Below, one piece after another: positions 1 through 8,372 of a DNA stretch of 64,000 nt. Source of the DNA: Pseudobutyrivibrio sp. ACV-2 (lineage in GTDB: Bacteria > Bacillota > Clostridia > Lachnospirales > Lachnospiraceae); the NCBI RefSeq assembly GCF_900107545.1, contig NZ_FNQZ01000001.1, forward strand, positions 248,001 to 312,000, written 5' to 3'. The notes beneath the pieces are model-generated. The model was not told where the DNA came from. It did no database searches and saw only the letters and a program-made list of their open reading frames with translations. The stretch's first letter is position 1. Each line of letters starts with the position of its first letter. The position numbers and the translations under genes are program-made.

Positions 1-770
1 ACCCAATATGGCTTGTTTGTATAGTAATACATCTGAATTGCCTGGCAGTCAGTACCATTATCGAGAGTATTACCATTAGCTGCAAACTTGAAATGTGGCT
101 GATAGTTCGATGGAAGTGACATATCATAACCCATCTTCTCAAGGCCTATTTCAATACCCTGCGAGTTTGTATAAAGTGTATGCTCTGACTTACCTGTACG
201 ATAAGTTGCAGCACTACCCTTCTTTCCTTCAAGCTTAAGGGCATTAAGATTTTGAACCAAACCACCATCAATAAGCTCAAATGCTGCTGGGTTTCCTCCT
301 GCATGCATATAAACAGCATCATATTCGCTGGCAAAATATACATAATAAGGACGTGAGCTACGAACATTACCAATCTGATCAAGGCCTGTATAATCATCAA
401 AGATTGCCATCATACGTGTGATGCCACCTTCTACAACGCACTCATAAATTACGCCGGCATTTCCAATACCATATTGTGGAAGGCATGCTTTTGTGTTTTC
501 AATCATAACAGCGACTGGACGTTGTCTACCATATTTCTCATCTACCCATTCACCTGTTAAATAGCTTCTAACTTTTCCATCTTCTGATTTTTGATCAAAG
601 AATGCAGCAAAACTATCAACTGCTTCTGCTTCAATTTCTTCAGTTTCAGATAAATCTCCTTCCTCTACAGTAGTAGGGTTTTCTTCAATTTCGCTGTCTT
701 TTTTTCCACAAGCCATAAGTGACATAGCCATTGTAAGAACCAGCATGGTAGCTACTAAGCGCTTTTTCAT
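1..770 (-). CDS. DUF3048 (YerB-like) lipoprotein, 3' end outside window
   Basis: The frame is open from an ATG at 770 to the left edge, giving 256 visible codons; the C-terminus is missing. A hydrophobic signal peptide ends in a lipobox SLMAC with Cys21, so this should be a membrane-anchored lipoprotein. After an acidic linker the sequence matches the DUF3048/YerB family: RPVAVMIEN, a conserved IGNVRSSRPYY stretch and a Y-x-H-A-G-G motif. The function of the family is unknown. An AAGGAGAG ribosome site lies 8 bases upstream, running into the end of ybeY. It is the last visible gene of the rlmH-pdp-phoH-ybeY run. Confidence 0.85.
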   Translation of the reverse strand, partial: MKKRLVATMLVLTMAMSLMACGKKDSEIEENPTTVEEGDLSETEEIEAEAVDSFAAFFDQKSEDGKVRSYLTGEWVDEKYGRQRPVAVMIENTKACLPQYGIGNAGVIYECVVEGGITRMMAIFDDYTGLDQIGNVRSSRPYYVYFASEYDAVYMHAGGNPAAFELIDGGLVQNLNALKLEGKKGSAATYRTGKSEHTLYTNSQGIEIGLEKMGYDMSLPSNYQPHFKFAANGNTLDNGTDCQAIQMYYYTNKPYW

Positions 771-789
771 AGACTAACTCTCCTTTTCA

Positions 790-1287
790 TTAATCTCGGG
801 ATATACCTAAATAATCAAGTATCTCCCTTTGTTTTTCTTCCATAACTGAAGCATCTTCTTCAGTCATGTGATCAAACCCAAATAAATGTAACATACTATG
901 GGCTATAAGAAAAGCATACTCTCGAAGAACAGAATGACCGTACTCTTCAGCCTGTGAATAAATACGTGGTACATTTAATACAATATCTCCAAGAATTACT
1001 TCTCCTGTCTCAGGATTAAATAAATCATCAGAAGCCTCGATATGATCAAAATTACCTGCCTCTTCATAATCAATCATAGGAAATGAAAGAACATCGGTAG
1101 GTGAATCTATATCACGAAACTCCTTATTGATGGCTTGAATTCCATCGTTATCAGTAATTGTAATGCTAACTTCTGCCTCAAAGGGAAATTCTAATAAATC
1201 CATTGCGGCATTTATAACATCATTTGCTATTTTTTCATGATCAAAATCAAATTTAAAATCGCATTCGCTTTCTATAAAAACTGTCAT
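790..1287 (-). CDS. ybeY: Endoribonuclease YbeY (rRNA maturation factor)
   Basis: A 165-residue protein of the UPF0054/YbeY family, a zinc-dependent RNase acting in 16S rRNA 3' processing and ribosome quality control. The zinc motif H-x3-H-x5-H is present as His130, His134 and His140 in HSMLHLFGFDH, preceded by the conserved TDVLSFP and GDIVLN segments. Its start overlaps the end of the upstream membrane protein gene by four bases, so the two are probably translationally coupled. The order phoH-(7TM-HD)-ybeY is the usual Firmicutes arrangement. Confidence 0.97.
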   Translation of the reverse strand: MTVFIESECDFKFDFDHEKIANDVINAAMDLLEFPFEAEVSITITDNDGIQAINKEFRDIDSPTDVLSFPMIDYEEAGNFDHIEASDDLFNPETGEVILGDIVLNVPRIYSQAEEYGHSVLREYAFLIAHSMLHLFGFDHMTEEDASVMEEKQREILDYLGISRD

Positions 1288-2477
1288 CCTAATATATCCT
1301 CATTAGCTAATATTTCTCTGATAATCAAACATTGGTTCATAGTAAGACCTGAATTATCATAATACCCTTTTTGTGATAATTCATTAATAGTTTGATATAT
1401 AACCATATTTTGATTCCAAGAACTACTCATAGAATCTGAATCAAACAACTCTACTTTTGTCACTACAGAGTCAACCATATGAACAATAGCCGATTCTTTT
1501 GAGCTAGGTAAATTAAGAATAGCCCCATATTCGGCTAAAATCTGAATCACATCCGATGGAAAACAATAATCGTTTGCAATTTTTAGGGCATTATCTATCA
1601 TTGGTTCACCCTCGATTATACCAAGTCGATAATAGAATCCAGCACATGCAGCTAATGAAGCATTTAAATTTATAGCCTCTGCGCATTTACGAGAAAGTAT
1701 AGAAACCCTACTGGCATGTTGGTATTCAATAAAAGAAAAGTTTCTAATATCCTGAACAAGACTATATTCTGGATTCAACAAATCATCGTATCTTACTATC
1801 TGGGATTCCTGTACGTATTTATGATATAAAGGCACAATTCCTACAGTAATAACTACTGAAATCACTCCTTCAATAAATGCATACACGAAAACTAAAGTAG
1901 AAATCTCCAAATAATTAAGATAATAAAAAATAGTAGATACAAGTGTAGTACCAGCAAATATAAGTATTAATGTATATAGTCTCTCAATGCCTTCTTTATT
2001 TTTGAAAAAGATTGCTAAAACATTGCCAAAGGCAATCATACATATATAGCACAAAACCATGAAAATATTGAAATCTAAGCAAAGAGCTGAAATTATCACA
2101 AAGTATAATCCTAAAAGATTTGTGATACTATCATCAAAAACTGTGCTACAAATTATTGGTATAAGAATAAAAGGGGCAAAAAAATCCGGTGCAAACAGGG
2201 CAAATGTGAAAGTTATAATCCAACAAAGCAGAACAATAAATGTAATCTTACCATATGTGGTGTAATTAAATTCTGGAAGGGTTCCCTCACGTCGTTTCCT
2301 GATAACCAATAACAAAAACAACGAGAAGAAATAAATATTGATAGCAGCTACAAATATGTATTTATCAAATAATACACCATTAAATAAACACATAAGTGTA
2401 TTGGCAACTGCAAAAATCAATGCCATTCCAGCAGAATAACCAATTCTAATCGAGGATAATCTATTGGTGTATTTCAT
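1284..2477 (-). CDS. Short, degenerate 7TM-HD (PgpH/YqfF-like) membrane protein
   Basis: A 397-residue protein in the exact slot, between phoH and ybeY, that the cyclic-di-AMP phosphodiesterase PgpH/YqfF occupies in many Firmicutes. Residues 12-215 form about six or seven hydrophobic helices; residues 240-395 resemble an HD domain. The large extracellular N-terminal domain of PgpH (normally about 700 residues in all) is absent. The first HD-domain histidine survives (His254), but the metal-binding HD pair is replaced by Arg-Leu (YYRLG, 282-286) and the later HH pair is lost around 316-318. I infer that it cannot hydrolyse cyclic-di-AMP in the canonical way. Homology is judged by position and motif remnants only. 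Confidence 0.75.
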   Translation of the reverse strand: MKYTNRLSSIRIGYSAGMALIFAVANTLMCLFNGVLFDKYIFVAAINIYFFSLFLLLVIRKRREGTLPEFNYTTYGKITFIVLLCWIITFTFALFAPDFFAPFILIPIICSTVFDDSITNLLGLYFVIISALCLDFNIFMVLCYICMIAFGNVLAIFFKNKEGIERLYTLILIFAGTTLVSTIFYYLNYLEISTLVFVYAFIEGVISVVITVGIVPLYHKYVQESQIVRYDDLLNPEYSLVQDIRNFSFIEYQHASRVSILSRKCAEAINLNASLAACAGFYYRLGIIEGEPMIDNALKIANDYCFPSDVIQILAEYGAILNLPSSKESAIVHMVDSVVTKVELFDSDSMSSSWNQNMVIYQTINELSQKGYYDNSGLTMNQCLIIREILANEDILG

Positions 2478-2482
2478 ATTAG

Positions 2483-3469
2483 TTATTTTGCCCTTTTGCT
2501 TTTATTTTCTAGTTTTTTCTCATGTGTCTCGTAAGCATTAACAATCTTTTGCACAAGAGGATGTCTAACAACATCTTTTGAATCTAAGGTACAAATTTTA
2601 ATATCCTCAATATTCTTTAAAACCTTCATAGCATCATCAAGACCTGATTTTTGGCCATTTGGTAAATCCTTTTGTGTCTGGTCACCAGTTATTACAGCTT
2701 TTGAACCAAATCCAATTCTGGTAAGGAACATCTTCATCTGCGCAGGCGTGGTGTTTTGTGCCTCATCAAGGATAATAAAAGAATTATCAAGGGTACGTCC
2801 TCTCATATAGGCAAGTGGTGCTACTTCAATAAGTCCTTTTTCCATATTCCTTTGAAATGCCTCTGCCCCCATAATCTGGTAAAGCGCATCGTACAAAGGT
2901 CTTAAATATGGATCAACCTTACTTTGTAAATCACCTGGCAAGAATCCAAGCTTTTCACCAGCTTCAATAGCAGGTCTGGTCAAAATAATTCTGGATACTT
3001 CCTCGTTTTTGAAAGCTGTAATAGCCTTTGCCATGGCAAGATATGTCTTGCCAGTACCTGCAGGTCCAACTCCAAAAACAATCATATTATCAGATATAGC
3101 ATCAACATATTTTTTCTGTCCCAAAGTCTTTGGAGCCACTGGCTTTCCTGTTGTAGTATGACAGATTATCTCGCCTCGTGCCTCTGATACATCATGACTT
3201 TCCAGCTTTTCTTTTTCAATTGACATAACGTAATTTACATCCTGAGTTGTAATAGTATTTCCTTTTTCAGAAAGAGCTACAAGCTCATCTATGATGATTT
3301 TAGTATGCTCTGTATTGTTTTTTTCACCGATAAGTTTAATCTCATCATCTCTTAGGATAAATGAGATTCCCATCCCTTTTTCGATAGTCTTTATATTGCG
3401 ATCAAATTGACCAAATATATTGTCAATGTGTTCTGAAGGAATGCTGATATTTAACGAAAACTCACTCAT
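2483..3469 (-). CDS. phoH: PhoH-family ATPase
   Basis: A 328-residue PhoH/YbeZ protein. Walker A is GPAGTGKT at 135-142 and Walker B IILDEAQN at about 232-239, both flanked by family-typical sequence (LTRPAIEAGEKLGFLPGD; ITGDQTQKDLP). The family is a cytosolic RNA-helicase-like ATPase that works with YbeY in RNA metabolism. The start lies one base after the pdp stop, and the 7TM-HD gene follows five bases downstream, so this is an operon interior gene. Confidence 0.96.
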   Translation of the reverse strand: MSEFSLNISIPSEHIDNIFGQFDRNIKTIEKGMGISFILRDDEIKLIGEKNNTEHTKIIIDELVALSEKGNTITTQDVNYVMSIEKEKLESHDVSEARGEIICHTTTGKPVAPKTLGQKKYVDAISDNMIVFGVGPAGTGKTYLAMAKAITAFKNEEVSRIILTRPAIEAGEKLGFLPGDLQSKVDPYLRPLYDALYQIMGAEAFQRNMEKGLIEVAPLAYMRGRTLDNSFIILDEAQNTTPAQMKMFLTRIGFGSKAVITGDQTQKDLPNGQKSGLDDAMKVLKNIEDIKICTLDSKDVVRHPLVQKIVNAYETHEKKLENKSKRAK

Positions 3470-3470
3470 T

Positions 3471-4775
3471 TTATTCTACAATATCAATAATCAGATCCAT
3501 GTGATTACATTTTTCTGGTTGAATTGATGTAGCCTTTCTAATCATATCACTAGCGTAAGCAATTTTTGATTCATCATTAGCATGTATGAAGCAAATTGGC
3601 TCACCCTTTTTAATTTCATCACCAACTTTTTTATTTAATACGACACCAACTGCCATATCAATCACATCATCAAAAGTTTCTCTTCCACCACCTAAAGACA
3701 TAGATGCAAGTCCTATAGCTTCTGCTTTAATAGCGTGAACATAACCATCACTTTCAGCTAAAAGAGGCACAATATGCTTTGCTGGGGCGAACTTATTGAT
3801 ATCCCTGGCAAAGGATGCATCACCACCTTGAGCTTCTATAAACTGAACGAATTTATCAAAGGCTGCTCCAGATTCAATGGCTTTTTTCATAAGCTCTTTT
3901 GCCTTTGCCTTATCTGTTTCAATTCCTGAAAATACAATCATTTGAGAACCAAGCTCAAATACTACTTCCATTAAATCTTCAGGACCATTTCCCTTTAAAG
4001 CATTGATAGCTTCGATAACTTCAAGATTATTACCTACTGCAAAACCAAGAGGCTCGTCCATGTTTGTGAGAACCGCTGCGATTTTCTTATCAGCACGTTT
4101 TCCAATATCTACCATTGATTTTGCAAGTTCAAGGGCTGACTCCTTATTTTTCATGAAAGCGCCATCTCCTACTGTAACATCCAAAACGATAGCATCTGTG
4201 CCAGCAGCAAGCTTTTTAGACATGATAGAACCTGTGATAAGAGATATCTCATCTACAGTAGCTGTAACATCTCTAAGTGCATACAATTTTTTATCTGCAG
4301 GAGCTAAATTCTTAGACTGTCCAGTGACAGCGATTTTGATGGAATTAACCTGATTAATGAAAGCTTCCTCTGAAAGGGCTCCGTTAAAACCAGGAAATGC
4401 TTCAAGCTTATCAATAGTTCCGCCTGTATGGCCAAGGCCTCTTCCGCTCATTTTAGCTACAGGAACACCAATGGACGCAATAATGGGGCCAAGAACTAAA
4501 GTAACCTTATCTCCTACACCTCCAGTTGAGTGCTTGTCAATTTTTACTCCATCGATTGAGGAAAGATCAAGAATATCCCCTGAATCACGCATAGCCATTG
4601 TAAGGTCGTAGCGTTCTCTTACATTCATTCCATTAAAATAAATGGCCATTAAAAGTGCAGAAATCTGGTAATCTGGTATTTCATCATGAGTATATCCGTT
4701 TATGATGTGATAAATCTCTTCTGTTGATAACTCTTCCCCAAGTTTTTTCTTTTCAATTAAATCGTACATTCTCAT
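3471..4775 (-). CDS. pdp: Pyrimidine-nucleoside phosphorylase
   Basis: A 434-residue class II nucleoside phosphorylase that splits uridine, thymidine or deoxyuridine with phosphate in pyrimidine salvage. The phosphate-binding signature KHSTGGVGD is at 81-89, followed by AKMSGRGLGHTGGTIDKLE-type sequence and a C-terminal DAVGV-like domain. I choose the ATG at 4775 (MRMYDLI) over a GTG nine bases upstream because GAGGTG sits six bases before it and the length then equals Bacillus Pdp. It lies between rlmH and phoH in one transcription unit. Confidence 0.97.
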   Translation of the reverse strand: MRMYDLIEKKKLGEELSTEEIYHIINGYTHDEIPDYQISALLMAIYFNGMNVRERYDLTMAMRDSGDILDLSSIDGVKIDKHSTGGVGDKVTLVLGPIIASIGVPVAKMSGRGLGHTGGTIDKLEAFPGFNGALSEEAFINQVNSIKIAVTGQSKNLAPADKKLYALRDVTATVDEISLITGSIMSKKLAAGTDAIVLDVTVGDGAFMKNKESALELAKSMVDIGKRADKKIAAVLTNMDEPLGFAVGNNLEVIEAINALKGNGPEDLMEVVFELGSQMIVFSGIETDKAKAKELMKKAIESGAAFDKFVQFIEAQGGDASFARDINKFAPAKHIVPLLAESDGYVHAIKAEAIGLASMSLGGGRETFDDVIDMAVGVVLNKKVGDEIKKGEPICFIHANDESKIAYASDMIRKATSIQPEKCNHMDLIIDIVE

Positions 4776-4793
4776 AGTAATCACCTCGCATAA

Positions 4794-5273
4794 TCATTTA
4801 TGATATGGTTCATTTTTCATAATACGCATACCTCTGTATATCTGCTCCAGAAGAACTACTCGCATAAGCTGATGTGGAAAAGTCATCTTTGAAAACGAGA
4901 TTTGAAAGTCAGCCCTTTTTAAAATATCATCTGACAATCCAAGAGAACCACCTATTACAAAATCTATGGTGCTTCTCCCAGAAATTCCTAAATTCTCGAT
5001 ATATTTTGAGAAAGACACTGAATCCATCTGCTTTCCAAGAATTACAAGAGCAACAACAAAATCACGTTCGTTTATGTGCTTAAAAATACGCTCTCCTTCT
5101 TTTTGTTTTACAATATCAATTTCAGTGTCTGAGGCATTTTCAGAGGTCTTCTCATCAGAAACCTCTATTACACTTACACTGGCATATTTTGAGAGTCGTT
5201 TTAAGTATTCATCAATGGCATCTCTATAGAACTTTTCCTTGATCTTACCAACGCATAAAATCTTAATATTCAT
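4794..5273 (-). CDS. rlmH: 23S rRNA (pseudouridine-1915-N3)-methyltransferase RlmH
   Basis: A 159-residue SPOUT methyltransferase, exactly the family length. The knot residues GGSLGLSDDI and the C-terminal MRVVLLEQIYRGMRI...PYHK are intact. RlmH uses SAM to methylate pseudouridine 1915 in helix 69 of assembled 70S ribosomes. The reading frame extends 19 codons upstream, but family alignment places the start at MNIKILCVGKIKE (ATG at 5273). Only a weak GAGAG precedes that ATG, and a promoter-like pair sits so close that the mRNA may be nearly leaderless. First gene of the run down to the DUF3048 gene. Confidence 0.97.
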   Translation of the reverse strand: MNIKILCVGKIKEKFYRDAIDEYLKRLSKYASVSVIEVSDEKTSENASDTEIDIVKQKEGERIFKHINERDFVVALVILGKQMDSVSFSKYIENLGISGRSTIDFVIGGSLGLSDDILKRADFQISFSKMTFPHQLMRVVLLEQIYRGMRIMKNEPYHK

Positions 5274-5280
5274 GCTCTCT

Positions 5281-5309
5281 ATTTTAGTACATTTAGTGGA
5301 ATATAACAA
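5281..5309 (-). promoter_or_regulatory. Candidate sigma-A promoter of rlmH operon
   Basis: On the minus strand TTGTTA (5304-5309) and TAAAAT (5281-5286) are spaced by exactly 17 bases. The -10 ends only seven bases before the rlmH ATG at 5273, so the transcript would start at or next to the start codon. Confidence 0.45.
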
Positions 5310-5361
5310 TAGAATCCGCAGTTTACCCATATATTTAGTATGAGTACAAAATATTTTTTGA

Positions 5362-5396
5362 CGCTAAAAAGGCACGCCTGCGGTGACGTGCCTTTT
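5362..5396 (-). terminator. Intrinsic terminator after the zinc-ribbon/TPR gene
   Basis: A 10-bp perfect stem (5367-5376 with 5387-5396) around a 10-base loop; read on the minus strand it is followed by TTTTT. It would end the ftsK-fhs-zinc ribbon transcript. Runs of A/T on both sides could make it work in both directions. Confidence 0.75.
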
Positions 5397-5502
5397 AAAA
5401 GGGAGAATAATGTTATGAAAAATGTATCTCTTAAAGAGATGATGTAATCATACTAATAAAATATGTTCAAATGACGAGTATACTGTGAAAAAAATGTGAA
5501 CT

Positions 5503-6663
5503 TTACGGAGTATATATATATTCTCCTCTGAATAATGGGCTCACATTTCCCTTACTGTCCTTAATTACAACAGTTAGGACAGATGCCCCATTTAATACAG
5601 GAAATGGATCTGTATATCTAATTCCTCCATCAACTGGATTGGTACCATCCCAACTATAGTATGCTTCACACCCCATAGGCACAGCGATACTTATGCTAAC
5701 CTGTTCATTGAATGTAGCAGGCTCAGGTGTGACAATCGGCATACTTAGTGTAACAGCCTTAATAGTATAGACTTCACTTACTACATCAGAATATTCTCCC
5801 TTGGAATTAAGTGCTACCGCTTTAACCTCTGTTGTCCCTTCAGTAAGCTTAATAGGTTTTGTAAATAGCTTTCCGGAGGTGGTAGGATTTTTCCCATTTG
5901 TTGTATAAAAAATCTGATTATCGTTAGAAACACTGAGTTCTAGCATTACCATATCTTCATACTCGCCACCAGGTTCACTAAACTCAGGCGCCACAGTGAC
6001 AATATCATTAAATAAAGCAGCGATATCATCATTTGGTGCAGATTCATAAAGAGCACGTATGCTTTCTGAATCATCAAGCTTTTTATAACATTCAATTAAT
6101 GCCGAATAAATATTTTTATTCTTAGGTTCTATTTCTAATGCCAATGAAAGAAATTCTTCTGCTTTATCATATTCTTTCACCTGATAATACATTCTGCCCA
6201 AACCATAAATAACTTCAAAGGATGAATTGTCAATATCATAGGCATCCTCATAGAACCCCAAAGCTTTAGCATATTGTTCGTTGGCTTCAGCCTCAACCGC
6301 TTTATTCATAAGGGTATCATAAGAATGACTGCCAAAATACGGAATAATAACCATCATTCCAAAAATCACAATAATTAAAAATGCAACTATCTTTTTTAGA
6401 AAATCCTTATTTCTTATGATAGGATTCGAATCACATGTTACATGATTTTTATCATTTTTTGTGGTAGTTTGAGGCTTTGCTACAGGTTTGTATACTCCTG
6501 TAGCAAAGCGATCATCCTTTTGCTTATCTTTGTCTTCTACAACTTTAAATAACAATTCTTCTTCTAAAACGTTGTAATTTGGAACAAGCTGAATAGACTC
6601 CCCACAAGATGGGCAGTACACGTATCCTGATTCAATTTCAGCTCCACAATTTTTACATTTCAT
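5503..6663 (-). CDS. Membrane-anchored zinc-ribbon / TPR / beta-sandwich protein
   Basis: A 386-residue protein I cannot assign to a named gene. In order: an N-terminal zinc ribbon (Cys3, Cys6, Cys17, Cys20), an 80-residue polar linker, one membrane helix at about 90-110, two to three TPR-like helical repeats at about 115-205, then two related beta-sandwich modules (about 215-385) with the Y-x-(T/W)-(N/D)G-x-(N/T)P pattern of chitobiase C-terminal domains (YYTTNGKNPTT and YYSWDGTNPVD). The likely topology is cytosolic ribbon, extracellular TPR and beta modules. Last gene of the ftsK-fhs unit, 21 bases after fhs; a terminator follows. Confidence 0.8.
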   Translation of the reverse strand: MKCKNCGAEIESGYVYCPSCGESIQLVPNYNVLEEELLFKVVEDKDKQKDDRFATGVYKPVAKPQTTTKNDKNHVTCDSNPIIRNKDFLKKIVAFLIIVIFGMMVIIPYFGSHSYDTLMNKAVEAEANEQYAKALGFYEDAYDIDNSSFEVIYGLGRMYYQVKEYDKAEEFLSLALEIEPKNKNIYSALIECYKKLDDSESIRALYESAPNDDIAALFNDIVTVAPEFSEPGGEYEDMVMLELSVSNDNQIFYTTNGKNPTTSGKLFTKPIKLTEGTTEVKAVALNSKGEYSDVVSEVYTIKAVTLSMPIVTPEPATFNEQVSISIAVPMGCEAYYSWDGTNPVDGGIRYTDPFPVLNGASVLTVVIKDSKGNVSPLFRGEYIYTP

Positions 6664-6684
6664 TTTGAATTGTCCTGTTATTTT

Positions 6685-8355
6685 TTAGAATAAACCTGTT
6701 ATAACTCCATCGTCAGTAACATCGATATTATTTGCAGCAGGCTGCTTTGGTAATCCTGGCATTGTCATAATACTTCCTGTTACAGCAACAACAAAACCTG
6801 CTCCTGCAGAAACGTATACCTCGCGAACGTTTATATCAAAATCAGTTGGTCTACCAAGTTTATTTTGATCATCCGATAAAGAATACTGAGTCTTTGCCAT
6901 ACATACTGGGAAGTTACCAAAGCCGAGTTCTTCTATTCTCTTAAGTTCCTTTAATGCAGCTGCAGAGTAAGTTACTCCATTTGCACCATAGATTTCTGTA
7001 GCAACAGTATTAATCTTATCTTTTAGAGAAAGTGAGTCCTCATAAAGAGGCTTAAAGTTAGACTCTTTATTTTCAAGAACATCTAACACACTCTTGGCAA
7101 GCTCGACGCCGCCTTCACCGCCCTTCTCCCAAACTTCTGAAAGAGCGAATTCACAGCCTCTGGCCTGACAAAATTCTCTAACATAATCTGTCTCTGCCTG
7201 AGTATCTGTTACAAAAGAATTAAGTGTTACAACAACTGGAACACCATACTTCTGAAGATTTTCTATATGCTTTTCAAGGTTGACAATACCTTTCTTTAAA
7301 GCATCAAGATTTTCTGCTGTAAGCTCAGCCTTTGGAACACCACCATTGTATTTAAGAGCACGAATTGTAGCAACAAGCACAACCGCATCAGGTGTTAGGC
7401 CTGCCATTCTACATTTGATATCAAAGAATTTCTCTGCTCCAAGGTCAGCACCAAAGCCAGCTTCTGTAATTGTAATATCAGCGAGCTTCATTGCAGCTTT
7501 TGTAGCTCTTACTGAGTTACATCCATGAGCAATATTTGCAAATGGTCCACCATGAACTATTGCAGGAGTATGCTCAAGTGTCTGTATAAGGTTTGGCTTT
7601 AATGCATCCTTTAAAAGAGCTGCCATAGCACCTGTAGCCTGTAAATCATCTGCAGTAACTGGTTTACCATCAAATGAATATGCTACGATAATGCGCCCAA
7701 GACGTTTCTTTAAATCATGCATATCGTCTGCAAGACAGAGTATTGCCATAATTTCAGAAGCAACTGTGATAACAAAATGATCCTCACGAACCATTCCGTC
7801 CATTTTCGAACCAAGACCTACAACAATATTTCTAAGAGCTCTGTCATTCATGTCGAGACATCTCTTCCATACTATCTGACGAGGATCAATTCCTAAAGCA
7901 TTTCCCTGCTGAATATGATTGTCGAGCATTGCAGCAAGCAAATTATTTGCAGATGTAATAGCATGGAAATCTCCAGTAAAATGAAGATTTAAATCTTCCA
8001 TAGGTACAACCTGTGCATATCCACCACCAGCAGCACCACCCTTGATACCAAAGCAAGGACCTAAAGATGGCTCTCTAAGTGCTAGACATGCTTTTTTTCC
8101 AAGGACACCCATTGCCTGTCCAAGACCTACGGAGGTAGTAGTTTTTCCTTCACCAGCTGGTGTTGGATTGATTGCAGTTACAAGCACAAGCTTTCCATTT
8201 TTGTTATTTTCGATTTTGCTTAAAAGCTCATCAGAGAACTTTGCTTTATATTTTCCATAAAGCTCTAAATCGTCCTCAACAATACCCAAGGACGCAGCAA
8301 CATCCTTAATGTGAATCATTTGTGCTTCCTGTGCGATTTGAATGTCTGACTTCAT
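6685..8355 (-). CDS. fhs: Formate--tetrahydrofolate ligase
   Basis: A 556-residue enzyme making 10-formyl-THF from formate, THF and ATP, feeding one-carbon units to purines and, in acetogens, the Wood-Ljungdahl pathway. The ATP-binding loop TPAGEGKT is at 65-72, and the conserved [22 protein letters not shown]-type segment and C-terminal GAGFVV are present. ATG 8355 is preferred to a TTG six bases upstream because AGGAG is eight bases from it and the length is exactly that of the family. It follows ftsK by 17 bases. Confidence 0.98.
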   Translation of the reverse strand: MKSDIQIAQEAQMIHIKDVAASLGIVEDDLELYGKYKAKFSDELLSKIENNKNGKLVLVTAINPTPAGEGKTTTSVGLGQAMGVLGKKACLALREPSLGPCFGIKGGAAGGGYAQVVPMEDLNLHFTGDFHAITSANNLLAAMLDNHIQQGNALGIDPRQIVWKRCLDMNDRALRNIVVGLGSKMDGMVREDHFVITVASEIMAILCLADDMHDLKKRLGRIIVAYSFDGKPVTADDLQATGAMAALLKDALKPNLIQTLEHTPAIVHGGPFANIAHGCNSVRATKAAMKLADITITEAGFGADLGAEKFFDIKCRMAGLTPDAVVLVATIRALKYNGGVPKAELTAENLDALKKGIVNLEKHIENLQKYGVPVVVTLNSFVTDTQAETDYVREFCQARGCEFALSEVWEKGGEGGVELAKSVLDVLENKESNFKPLYEDSLSLKDKINTVATEIYGANGVTYSAAALKELKRIEELGFGNFPVCMAKTQYSLSDDQNKLGRPTDFDINVREVYVSAGAGFVVAVTGSIMTMPGLPKQPAANNIDVTDDGVITGLF

Positions 8356-8372
8356 TAACAAAACTCCTCTTA

